Source of the DNA: Chloroflexota bacterium
Lineage (GTDB): Bacteria > Chloroflexota > Anaerolineae > Anaerolineales > UBA11579
NCBI GenBank assembly: GCA_003250455.1
Contig: QKGK01000075.1
Coordinates: 1-16,789 of the forward strand
DNA length: 16,789 nt
Direction of reading: 5' to 3'
Below the pieces are notes generated by a model. That model worked only from the letters and a program-made list of their open reading frames with translations, was not told where the DNA came from and made no database searches. Below, in pieces: positions 8,990-16,074 of the stretch. The position numbers and the translations under genes are program-made. Numbering within the stretch: the first letter of the stretch is position 1; the number at the start of each line of letters is the position of its first letter.

Positions 8990-9913
8990 ATGTACATTAT
9001 CGGAGAAAACATTCACATCATTTCCGCCAAGGTAAAGGATGCCATCAAAGAGAAGGATGCCAAATTCTTCCAGGAAATAGCTGTCAAACAGGTGGAAGCT
9101 GGCGCCCAGGCCCTTGACCTTAACCTTGGGCCGAGGAAAAAAGATGGTGAAGAACTGTTCCCCTGGCTGGTAGAAAAAGTGGAAGAGGTGGTGGATGTCC
9201 CCCTCAGTTTTGATACCACCAATTTGGCGGGGATCGAAGCCGGGCTGAAGAAGATCACCAAAGCCCAACCGATCATTAACTCCACTTCCGCTGATCCGGA
9301 ACGCCTGGAAAAAGTCCCCTTGGTGGCAAAGAAATACAACACCAAATTGATCGCCCTCACCATGGGCAAAGGGATGATTCCCGTAACCGCCGATGAGCGC
9401 GTCAGCATTGGTGTGGAACAGCTCATTCCGCGCATGCTGGAGATCGATTTCCCCGTCTCCGACCTGATCATTGACCCGCTGGTGCTGACCGTATCCGGGT
9501 GCCAGGAGTACTGCCCTGAGCTTATCGAGGCTATTCGCACCTTGCAATATGTCTGGGATCCCTCCCCGCATATTTCGGTCGGGTTGTCCAATGTTTCCAA
9601 TGCCGTTCCCAATGCCAACCGCCCCTTGATCAACCAGGTGTATTGCGCCATGCTGATGGGTGTTGGCCTGAACATGATGATCGCAGATCCCCTGGACGAA
9701 GAGTTGAAGGAAGTCATCCGAGTGGTGGAACAGCGCGACGACAGCACCGCAATTGGTAAAGCTTACCTGGGGGTCAGCGACAAGATCGCCTCCATGGAAG
9801 AGATCACACCAGACGATTTTGACCAGAGCGACCCCGAACAGGTTGCTATCTGGAAGACTGTCCAGATCCTGATGAACCATGTCATTTATGCGGACGCGTA
9901 CCTGGACCAATAA
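8990..9913 (+). CDS. acsE: Methyltetrahydrofolate:corrinoid iron-sulfur protein methyltransferase
   Basis: Transfers the methyl group of methyl-THF to Co(I) of AcsCD, linking the folate branch to acetyl-CoA synthesis. The pterin-binding TIM barrel is clear: ALDLNLGP near residue 41, INSTSADPERL near 100, DLIIDPLVL near 157 and the VGLSNVSN motif, where Asn201 aligns with the catalytic Asn199 of Moorella AcsE. At 307 residues it is about 45 longer than that 262-residue enzyme. The extra length is an internal acidic insertion at about residues 246-287 (from VEQRDDS to DPEQVAIW), just before the last helix, while the usual C-terminus (ILMNHVIYADAYLD) is kept. AAGGAG at 8979-8984 overlaps the acsV stop codon and the gap is 9 bases, so translation is probably coupled. 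Confidence 0.96.
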   Translation: MYIIGENIHIISAKVKDAIKEKDAKFFQEIAVKQVEAGAQALDLNLGPRKKDGEELFPWLVEKVEEVVDVPLSFDTTNLAGIEAGLKKITKAQPIINSTSADPERLEKVPLVAKKYNTKLIALTMGKGMIPVTADERVSIGVEQLIPRMLEIDFPVSDLIIDPLVLTVSGCQEYCPELIEAIRTLQYVWDPSPHISVGLSNVSNAVPNANRPLINQVYCAMLMGVGLNMMIADPLDEELKEVIRVVEQRDDSTAIGKAYLGVSDKIASMEEITPDDFDQSDPEQVAIWKTVQILMNHVIYADAYLDQ

Positions 9914-9922
9914 AGAAAATTA

Positions 9923-9952
9923 AGGAGGTGGTACTGCAAGCCGCCACCTCCT
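9923..9952 (+). terminator. Hairpin after acsE, likely terminator or 3' end stabiliser
   Basis: AGGAGGTGG (9923-9931) pairs perfectly with CCACCTCCT (9944-9952) around a 12-base loop. It begins 10 bases after the acsE stop. The run that follows (GACAATTTACTATT) is AT-rich but lacks a true T-tract, so termination may be partial. It marks a boundary between the acs genes and the malic enzyme block. The left arm is also a near-perfect Shine-Dalgarno sequence that the hairpin would hide. Confidence 0.6.
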
Positions 9953-10045
9953 GACAATTTACTATTCTGGTTTAATAAATTTTGAAATGCTCACAGTTTG
10001 GCATGAACATATAAGTGATGGATTGATCACAATTGGGAGAAAATT

Positions 10046-11401
10046 ATGAGTGCTAAAGACAAGGCTATTGATATCGAAACCCTCTTAGCCAAAGCCAAAA
10101 AACCCGTAGAAGATGCGATGGTTCTGCACCCCTTCTACAAAGGGAAAATGGAAACCGTGCCAAAATGTGCTGTCCGAGGTTATAAAGACTTTGGAATCTG
10201 GTATACGCCCGGGGTTGCAGAACCTTGCCGGGAAATTGCCAAACACCCCGAAAAGGTCTATGACTACACCAACAAATGGAACACCGTCGCAGTCATCAGT
10301 GACGGGACACGTGTGCTGGGCTTGGGGGATATCGGACCAAAAGCGGGGCTGCCTGTGATGGAAGGCAAAGCCCTGCTCTTTAAATATCTGGGAGGCGTCG
10401 ATGCCATCCCGATCATGCTGGACACCAAAGACCCAGACAAGATCATCGAGACCGTACTGATGCTCCAACCCGGTTTGGGCGGGGTCAATTTGGAAGACCT
10501 CTCTCAACCGAAATGCTTCCGAATTCTGGATACCTTACGCGAAAAAGCCGAAATCCCTATCTGGCATGACGACCAGCAAGGCACCGCAACCGTTACCCTG
10601 TCCGCCCTGGTGAATGCCCTGAAAGTTGTCGGGAAAAAGAAAGAAGACGTCAAAATCACTTTTGTCGGCTGTGGTGCAGCCAACGTGGCTTGCGCCCGGT
10701 TGATCTTTGGCTGGGGTGTTGACCCGGCGAAATGTGTCATGGTAGACATTGACGGCACGTTAGGCAAGCACCGGATTGACTTCGAACGTCAAAAATCCAC
10801 CTACACAGCCCAGTGGCGTCTCTGCCAGATAACCAACGAAGCTGGCATCCAGGGAAATATCCCCGAGGCGATGAAAGATGCCGATGTGGTCATCGCTTAC
10901 TCCAAACCAGGGCCGGGAACAATTTTGCCCGAATGGATCAAGCTAATGGCAAAAGACCCAATCGTCTTTGCTGGTGCCAATCCTGTCCCCGAGATCTGGC
11001 CCTGGGAAGCCAAAGAAGCCGGAGCAGCTGTGGTTGCCACTGGACGCTCAGACTTCCCCAACCAGGTGAACAACTCCCTGATCTTCCCGGCTCTCTTCCG
11101 CGGTACGCTGGATGTACGTGCGAAAACCATTACGGACGAAATGTGCTTCACAGCTGCTGAAACCCTGGCCGGCCAGATTCAGCAAGTGGATGACGAGCAC
11201 CTCATTCCTACCATGGAAGATTGGGAAGTGTATGTAAAAATTGCTGCCGCCGTTGGGATGAAAGCACAGGAACTCAACATCGCAGGCAACGAAATGAGCT
11301 ACGAAGCGCTGTATGAAAACGCTTTTACCATGATTAAACGCTCTCGTGACCTCACCCAGACGATGATGGAAAACGACTTCATCGCAGAAGCACCAGTTTA
11401 A
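10046..11401 (+). CDS. Malic enzyme (NAD(P)-dependent, decarboxylating)
   Basis: Oxidatively decarboxylates malate to pyruvate with reduction of NAD(P)+, or runs in reverse as a carboxylation. The two-domain small bacterial form is complete at 451 residues. The catalytic Tyr53 lies in YTPGVAEP and the general-base Lys108 in PVMEGKALL, with DIGPKAGLP before it. Metal ligands Glu150 and Asp151 are in VNLEDL, and Asp176 is in WHDDQQGT. The Rossmann motif is GCGAAN at 208-213. The second strand ends in an acidic VDIDG, which weakly favours NAD over NADP. GGGAGA (10035-10040) precedes the ATG. It is 132 bases after acsE, beyond a hairpin, and 12 bases before a flavoprotein gene. A malic enzyme is not part of the standard Wood-Ljungdahl pathway; here it could feed pyruvate/acetyl-CoA metabolism or supply reducing equivalents, which is inference. 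Confidence 0.95.
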   Translation: MSAKDKAIDIETLLAKAKKPVEDAMVLHPFYKGKMETVPKCAVRGYKDFGIWYTPGVAEPCREIAKHPEKVYDYTNKWNTVAVISDGTRVLGLGDIGPKAGLPVMEGKALLFKYLGGVDAIPIMLDTKDPDKIIETVLMLQPGLGGVNLEDLSQPKCFRILDTLREKAEIPIWHDDQQGTATVTLSALVNALKVVGKKKEDVKITFVGCGAANVACARLIFGWGVDPAKCVMVDIDGTLGKHRIDFERQKSTYTAQWRLCQITNEAGIQGNIPEAMKDADVVIAYSKPGPGTILPEWIKLMAKDPIVFAGANPVPEIWPWEAKEAGAAVVATGRSDFPNQVNNSLIFPALFRGTLDVRAKTITDEMCFTAAETLAGQIQQVDDEHLIPTMEDWEVYVKIAAAVGMKAQELNIAGNEMSYEALYENAFTMIKRSRDLTQTMMENDFIAEAPV

Positions 11402-11413
11402 GGAGATATAGAG

Positions 11414-12319
11414 ATGTACGATCTGATCATCATTGGCGGAGGCCCTGCCGGGCTGACAGCAACTATTTACGCCATCCGAAAACGCCTCAACGTGCTGACC
11501 ATCACCATGGATCTGGGCGGTAAAACCAACTATCACTTGAAACTCCCCTGGATCCAGGATTACCAGGTTATCCGCGGTGGAGAAATCATTTCCAAGTTCA
11601 AGCAGGAACTGGAATATCTGGATTTTGCCCATAAACTGGACCAGGTCACTGCAATCAATAAAATCGATGGCGGGTTTGCTGTAGAAACCCAGACAAACAA
11701 TACGTACGAGGCGAAATCTATCATTCTGGCAAACGGGGTCAGCCTTCGCTGGCTCGAGATCCCCGGTGAAAAACAATATATGGGCAAAGGGATTTGCTAT
11801 TCAGCGATCAGCTATGCACCTATGTTCATAGACCGGGATACCGCTGTATATGGTGAAGGCGAGCTTGCCTTACGTTCTGCAGCGGAACTTTCCACGGTGG
11901 CCAGACAAGTACACCTGATCGGGCCTATTTCTGATGTCATGGACACAGACTTAGGAGAAAAATTGAAAACTGCCGAAAACGTCACGATTCATCCGGAATA
12001 CCACGTCACCAAAATCTCCGGAAATGAATATGCCAACCATGTTTCGCTCGTTGGCCCCGATGGAGCGCAGGAAGAACTGGATACAGAGTGTGTATTTGTG
12101 GAAAAGGAACTGCTTCCCAATACCGAACTTGTAAAAGACCTGGTGAAACTGGACAAAAAAGGTCGGGTGGTTATCAACAATATCAACGAAACTTCGACAC
12201 CCGGCATTTTTGCCGCAGGCGACATCACAAATATTTATGCCGAACAGGTTTTGGTAGCAATCGGAGAAGGTGCGAAAGCAGCTCTTAGTGCTTACGATTA
12301 CTTGCTGCGGTATAATTAG
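11414..12319 (+). CDS. Thioredoxin-reductase-like FAD protein lacking the redox CxxC
   Basis: Pyridine-nucleotide-disulfide-type flavoprotein of 301 residues with the thioredoxin reductase fold. An N-terminal FAD motif (IIIGGGPAGL, residues 5-14), a second Rossmann motif (GEGELA, 147-152) and the C-terminal FAD motif GIFAAGDI are all present. The catalytic CATC of true thioredoxin reductases is replaced: the aligned stretch reads CYSAIS, so both active cysteines become Ser130 and Ser133, and one stray Cys128 sits nearby. The HRRxxxR motif that binds the NADPH phosphate is also absent (the stretch reads LIGPISDV). It therefore cannot reduce thioredoxin in the usual way; transfer of electrons between a nicotinamide or ferredoxin and another protein is a plausible role. 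AGGAG at 11401-11405 and a 12-base gap tie it to the malic enzyme; MetVF follows 89 bases later. The partner is unknown. Confidence 0.88.
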   Translation: MYDLIIIGGGPAGLTATIYAIRKRLNVLTITMDLGGKTNYHLKLPWIQDYQVIRGGEIISKFKQELEYLDFAHKLDQVTAINKIDGGFAVETQTNNTYEAKSIILANGVSLRWLEIPGEKQYMGKGICYSAISYAPMFIDRDTAVYGEGELALRSAAELSTVARQVHLIGPISDVMDTDLGEKLKTAENVTIHPEYHVTKISGNEYANHVSLVGPDGAQEELDTECVFVEKELLPNTELVKDLVKLDKKGRVVINNINETSTPGIFAAGDITNIYAEQVLVAIGEGAKAALSAYDYLLRYN

Positions 12320-12408
12320 CGCTTGGAGAATCACATCTGTGCGCGGACTTATCAACTATTTGAGCTGCAAAGCGTCAAGCTCGAACCATTAGTCTAAGGA
12401 GATTACCA

Positions 12409-13881
12409 ATGCCATTATTCACTCCAGGAAGAAGATGGCAACCGCCATTTTTGCCCTTCAAAAAACAAACCATTGGTCAGCGGCTGCTCATTACCACCGA
12501 AAAAATGGTCAAAGGCCCGTTGTTTGGGTGCCGCATGTGCGGCAACTGCATGCTGCAGGAAACTGCCTTCATCTGCCCCATGGAATGCCCCAAAGGTGCC
12601 AGGAACGGCCCTTGTGGTGGGTCCACAAAAGAACATTGCTACGTGGATGAAACCCGCCCTTGCATCTGGTATAGAATTTATGACCGGGCTTTCAAAATGG
12701 GCAGGGAAGAAATGCTGCTTGAAGTGCTCCCTCCATTGGATTGGGACAAAGTTGGCACTGAAACCTGGGGCGATGTCATTGACCAGGTGAAAAAAGTGGG
12801 CACCAAAAATGTCATCACCGGAATGGTCTCCCTTGACGAGGAGCTGCGCGCATCCACCTGGGATTCCATCTTCCGGCCAGTGCGCCAGCCAGACTGGTGG
12901 GAAGGGGATGCAAAATACCATCCCCCCGCGTACGAAGAACCCATTTCCGAGCTGGAACGACGGCTTAAGGCAGGCGAATTTGTCGTCACCACCGAAGTTG
13001 CCCCGCCCTCCAGCACGGCAACCCGTTTGCTCACCAAGAACATCAACCACGTCAAAGACTATGTGGCTGCCGTAAACTTCACCGACTGCCCTTCCGCAAC
13101 CCCACGCATGTCCAGCATCGCTTGCAGCAAAACGGCGGTTGAAAATGGCGCTGAACCTGTCATGCAGATCGCTGCACGTGACCGCACCCGGACAGGGCTG
13201 CAATCCGAGGTCATTGGTGCTGCCGCAATGGGTATCAAGAACATCCTGTGCCTCTCCGGCGACAATGCCCGTATGGGGCCGCGTCCAATGGGACGATCCG
13301 ACATTCTGGACATCGACTCGATCCAAATGCTTTGGATCCTGCGCCGCATGCGGGACGAAGGCGTCTACCTCGATGGTCGTTCGATCAAATTCCCACCGCA
13401 AATCTTCCTGGGGGCGGCTGCTTCTCCATTTGCTTCTGAACCGCGCTTCCAGGCGCTGCGAGAGCAGAAAAAGGTCAATGCCGGAGCGCAGTTCTTCCAG
13501 ACCAACCTGGTGTATGATGCAGATGGCCTGGAGGTCTGGCTTAATGAATTGGCCAAACGTGATGTGCTCGATAAGGTCTATATCCTGGTGGGGATCACCC
13601 CACTGAAGAGCCTGAAAATGGCCGAGTATATGCACTATGATGTTCCTGGCGTGACCATTCCTGAAAAGCTTCTCAAACGAATGGATGCGGCCGGTGATGG
13701 CGGTGAAGAAGAAGGCGTGCAAATTGCGCTTGAACTGATCGAACAGATCAAGAACAAACAGGGCGTGAACGGCATCCACCTGATGCCCGTCGCCTGGGAA
13801 TCGATCGTTCCGCGCATCGTAGAGGAAGCCGGGTTACTGCCCCAGGGCTTTGCTGCCAAAGAGGAACCCACGGCAGCCTAA
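12409..13881 (+). CDS. Fused MetV-MetF methylenetetrahydrofolate reductase
   Basis: Reduces methylene-THF to methyl-THF, the last step of the methyl branch before AcsE. The 490-residue protein joins two units that are separate genes in Moorella-type acetogens. Residues about 30-130 form the MetV-like (MTHFR C-terminal family) cysteine domain with eight cysteines at 41, 44, 47, 56, 60, 69, 77 and 85 (motifs GCRMCGNC, ICPMECPKG, NGPCGG, RPCIWY), expected to hold iron-sulfur and/or zinc. Residues about 178-480 form the MetF TIM barrel (FVVTTEVAPPSS, VNFTDCPSATP, ILCLSGDN, GAQFFQTNLVYD). AAGGAG at 12396-12401 sets the start. No HdrABC, MvhD or RnfC-like subunit is nearby, so its electron donor is open; the flavoprotein just upstream is the obvious candidate. 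Confidence 0.95.
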   Translation: MPLFTPGRRWQPPFLPFKKQTIGQRLLITTEKMVKGPLFGCRMCGNCMLQETAFICPMECPKGARNGPCGGSTKEHCYVDETRPCIWYRIYDRAFKMGREEMLLEVLPPLDWDKVGTETWGDVIDQVKKVGTKNVITGMVSLDEELRASTWDSIFRPVRQPDWWEGDAKYHPPAYEEPISELERRLKAGEFVVTTEVAPPSSTATRLLTKNINHVKDYVAAVNFTDCPSATPRMSSIACSKTAVENGAEPVMQIAARDRTRTGLQSEVIGAAAMGIKNILCLSGDNARMGPRPMGRSDILDIDSIQMLWILRRMRDEGVYLDGRSIKFPPQIFLGAAASPFASEPRFQALREQKKVNAGAQFFQTNLVYDADGLEVWLNELAKRDVLDKVYILVGITPLKSLKMAEYMHYDVPGVTIPEKLLKRMDAAGDGGEEEGVQIALELIEQIKNKQGVNGIHLMPVAWESIVPRIVEEAGLLPQGFAAKEEPTAA

Positions 13882-13922
13882 ATGAATGGCAGCTCGGAAT
13901 CTGGCGGTAAAAAATAACAGTT

Positions 13923-13928
13923 TATAAT
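13923..13928 (+). promoter_or_regulatory. Possible -10 box before the cooC genes
   Basis: A consensus TATAAT lies 72 bases before the first cooC start, with only a poor -35 match (CTGGCG at 13901-13906, 16 bases away). Its last base is the first base of the 13-bp hairpin, so a transcript from it would start inside the left arm and escape that hairpin. In an AT-rich gap it could be chance. Confidence 0.3.
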
Positions 13929-13958
13929 ATTGGGGCAGGCAGACAGCCTGCCCCAATA
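13928..13958 (+). terminator. Strong 13-bp hairpin terminator after metVF
   Basis: TATTGGGGCAGGC (13928-13940) and GCCTGCCCCAATA (13946-13958) form a perfect 13-bp GC-rich stem with a 5-base AGACA loop. The following sequence GTTTAGGTTTATTTATT is T-rich but interrupted. It sits 47 bases after the metVF stop and before the cooC pair, so it most likely ends the malic enzyme-flavoprotein-metVF transcript. Confidence 0.8.
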
Positions 13959-13999
13959 CAGTTTAGGTTTATTTATTGGTAACCATACAAGGATAGAAT

Positions 14000-14788
14000 A
14001 TGAAAATAGCCATTTCAGGAAAAGGAGGCGTGGGGAAAACCACCCTCACCGCCTTACTGGCCCAACTGTATGCAGATAAAGGTCTGGATGTTCTTGCCGT
14101 AGATGCCGACCCGTCACCCTGCCTGGCTGGTGCGCTGGGCGTCCCGGATGTTATCCAGGACACGCTTGCCCCTATTGCAGAGATGAACGAGCTCATCGAA
14201 GAACGCACCGGTGCAAAACCAGGCACCACCGGTGGATTTTTCACCATCAATCCACGCGTGGACGATATTCCGGACCGGTTCAGTATCACCCACCGGGGGG
14301 TGCGCTTGTTGGAAATGGGCGCAGTGGATTTGGGAGGTTCCGGCTGCATCTGCCCGGAATCCGCCATGCTCAAAACACTTTTTACCCATTTGCTGTTCCG
14401 TAAAGACGAGGTCCTCCTGCTGGACATGTATGCAGGCGTTGAACATTTAGGTCGTGCCACCGTCGATTTTGTAGACGCCCTCATCATCGTAGTAGAACCC
14501 ACCCGCCGCAGCGTGGGTACCGCCGAACAGATCTACAAATTGGCACATGATATTCATCTGGAAAGAATCTGGTTGGTGGGCAACAAAGTGCAAACCAGGG
14601 AGGAAATCTCCTTCCTTGAAAACAATCCCATGGGGATCCCCCTGTTAGGCACCCTACCCTCTACGCCGGGAGTCATTGAAGCGGACCGGATCGGTAAGGC
14701 CGTTTACGACCATGTGCCAGAGCTGCGCCAGGCAGCCATTGAGATCGCCCATCGAATTGAAGAAATCAGCCAGGAGAGAGCATTATGA
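14000..14788 (+). CDS. CooC/AcsF-type nickel-insertion ATPase (first copy)
   Basis: MinD-like P-loop ATPase of the CooC family, which helps load nickel into CODH (CooC) or acetyl-CoA synthase (AcsF). The 262-residue protein has the deviant Walker A motif at the N-terminus (GKGGVGKTT, residues 7-15, with signature Lys8) and a VDADPS switch motif. A Cys116-Ile-Cys118 pair corresponds to the CxC of CooC, which binds metal at the dimer interface. A DMYAGVEHLGR stretch follows. AAGGA at 13989-13993 precedes the ATG. Its stop overlaps the start of the next cooC by four bases (ATGA). The two copies differ widely in sequence, so they probably serve different targets; which is CooC and which AcsF cannot be settled from the sequence alone. 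Confidence 0.93.
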   Translation: MKIAISGKGGVGKTTLTALLAQLYADKGLDVLAVDADPSPCLAGALGVPDVIQDTLAPIAEMNELIEERTGAKPGTTGGFFTINPRVDDIPDRFSITHRGVRLLEMGAVDLGGSGCICPESAMLKTLFTHLLFRKDEVLLLDMYAGVEHLGRATVDFVDALIIVVEPTRRSVGTAEQIYKLAHDIHLERIWLVGNKVQTREEISFLENNPMGIPLLGTLPSTPGVIEADRIGKAVYDHVPELRQAAIEIAHRIEEISQERAL

Positions 14789-15573
14789 CCACAACTATCG
14801 CACTTGCCGGTAAAGGCGGGGTTGGCAAAACCACCTTCTCGGGTATGGCAATTAAATATCTGATCCAAAACAAGCCTGGAGCCGTATTGGCCATTGACGC
14901 TGATCCCAGCAGCAACCTAAACATGGTTCTGGGGCTCGACCTGGAATGGACCGTAGGCGAGATCCGTGAAGACATGCTCGAACAGGTCAAAACCACCATT
15001 GGGCAAACCGGGGCCGCAATGGGCGCAATGCCCGGCGGAATAAGCAAACGCGATTACCTCAAATATGAGATCCAGTCCTCGGTATCCGAAGGTGACCGCT
15101 TTGACCTGATTGCCATGGGGCGGGGAGAAGGCCCCGGTTGTTACTGCGCAGTCAACCATAACTTACGGGAAGTGATCGATTCCATCAGCGGGAATTACCG
15201 CTATGTTGTGATCGATAATGAAGCAGGGCTGGAACATCTCAGCCGGCGCACCACCAGAGACGTACAGCACATGATCGTAGTGTCAGACCCTACTTTCCGG
15301 GGTTTGGTGGCTGCTGAGCGCATCGCAGGCATGCGCAAATCGCTGGATGTCAACGTGGAGAAAGCCTACCTGATCGTGAATCGGGCATATGGCGAACTGC
15401 CTGAACCCATCCTGGAAAAAATTTCGCAAATAGATCTTGAATACCTGGGCGCCATCCCGGCTGATGAATCACTGATGGCGTTTGAATTCGAAGGAAAACC
15501 ACTGGTTGAATTAGGGGACGATTCCCCTGTATATCAAGCTGTAGCAAAAATGATGGAGACCATCCTGAAATAA
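14785..15573 (+). CDS. CooC/AcsF-type nickel-insertion ATPase (second copy)
   Basis: Second member of the CooC family, also 262 residues, translationally coupled to the first through an ATGA overlap. It has the deviant Walker A at residues 9-17 (GKGGVGKTT), the IDADPSSNLN switch motif, a Cys119-Tyr-Cys121 metal motif within GEGPGCYCAVNHNLR and a DNEAGLEHLSRRTT stretch. The GRGEGPGCYC surroundings and the clean DxEAGLEHLSR motif are closest to what I know of CooC proteins tied to CODH maturation. The partner copy is more divergent around the same motifs. The two might work as separate homodimers or, less usually, as a heterodimer. The next gene follows after 54 bases. Confidence 0.94.
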   Translation: MTTTIALAGKGGVGKTTFSGMAIKYLIQNKPGAVLAIDADPSSNLNMVLGLDLEWTVGEIREDMLEQVKTTIGQTGAAMGAMPGGISKRDYLKYEIQSSVSEGDRFDLIAMGRGEGPGCYCAVNHNLREVIDSISGNYRYVVIDNEAGLEHLSRRTTRDVQHMIVVSDPTFRGLVAAERIAGMRKSLDVNVEKAYLIVNRAYGELPEPILEKISQIDLEYLGAIPADESLMAFEFEGKPLVELGDDSPVYQAVAKMMETILK

Positions 15574-15627
15574 CGTCAAAATCCCCGACCATTTTTGCAC
15601 ATGCTCAGCTGATGAAAGGAAACTTCC

Positions 15628-16074
15628 ATGTCTGGAATCATATGTGCCGTGCGAGGCGGTCCGGATAGCAAAGCAACCATCAAAAAAGCAATCAGTCTTG
15701 CAAAAGAGGTCCACCTCCCGCTATATTTCCTCTATGTAGTCAACCTGGATTTTCTCAGCCACACTCAAAGCAGCAAAACCAGTATGATCAGCGATGAACT
15801 CAACCAAATGGGCGAGTTCATTTTGCTTACCATTCAGGAAAAAGCGAAACGCGCAGGTGTTCCAGCTGAAGGGGTCATCCGGCACGGCAATGTGCGCGAT
15901 GAGATCATCAGGCTGGCAAATGAGCTCAGTGCAGACTATGTGGTTCTCGGTCTCCCGGTGGGTGAAGAAGAGAAAAATGTCTTTGTGGTTGACCACCTCA
16001 AGGAATTTGTCAGCTTCATTCATCAGGAAAGCGGCGCTGAAGTGATCCTTGCAGGAGAAACTCCAGAAGAATGA
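15628..16074 (+). CDS. UspA-like universal stress family protein
   Basis: Cytoplasmic protein of 148 residues with the alternating beta-alpha pattern of the universal stress family: a first strand GIICAVRGG, a helix starting at DSKATIKKAI, a second strand LYFLYVV and a late ADYVVLGLP strand. The usual glycine-rich ATP-binding loop after that strand (G-2x-G-9x-G-S/T) is not evident; the segment reads GLPVGEEEKNVFVVDHL, so ATP binding is doubtful. AAAGGAA precedes the ATG. Its stop codon overlaps the ATG of the permease gene by four bases (ATGA, 16071-16074). Stand-alone Usp proteins are often paired with transporters and modulate them, so a role with the next gene is plausible but inferred. 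Confidence 0.85.
   Translation: MSGIICAVRGGPDSKATIKKAISLAKEVHLPLYFLYVVNLDFLSHTQSSKTSMISDELNQMGEFILLTIQEKAKRAGVPAEGVIRHGNVRDEIIRLANELSADYVVLGLPVGEEEKNVFVVDHLKEFVSFIHQESGAEVILAGETPEE

Noticed and set aside
9928..9954. Eight-codon GTG frame after acsE, beside a Shine-Dalgarno-like sequence
   Set aside because: The start overlaps the supposed ribosome site, which is itself buried in a hairpin stem; the frame is too short to support.
9982..10015. Possible promoter before the malic enzyme (TTGAAA, then CATATA or TATAAG)
   Set aside because: The spacer is 20-22 bases, too long for a standard sigma-70 promoter, and the region is AT-rich, so a chance match is likely.
12311..12316. TATAAT at the end of the flavoprotein gene as a promoter for metVF
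   Set aside because: No -35 match at 16-18 bases upstream, and the hexamer is part of the coding sequence for the last residues.
11414..12319. Annotation of this gene as a true thioredoxin reductase (trxB)
   Set aside because: Both catalytic cysteines are replaced by serine and the NADPH-phosphate motif is missing, so only the fold can be claimed.
12360..12384. Inverted repeat (TTGAGCT / AGCTCGA) in the 89-base gap before metVF
   Set aside because: Only seven pairs including one wobble, with an 11-base loop and no T-run; too weak to call a terminator or riboswitch.
12415..13779. Long reverse-strand open frame (454 codons) opposite metVF
   Set aside because: Same situation: complete overlap with a strongly supported gene and no family resemblance.
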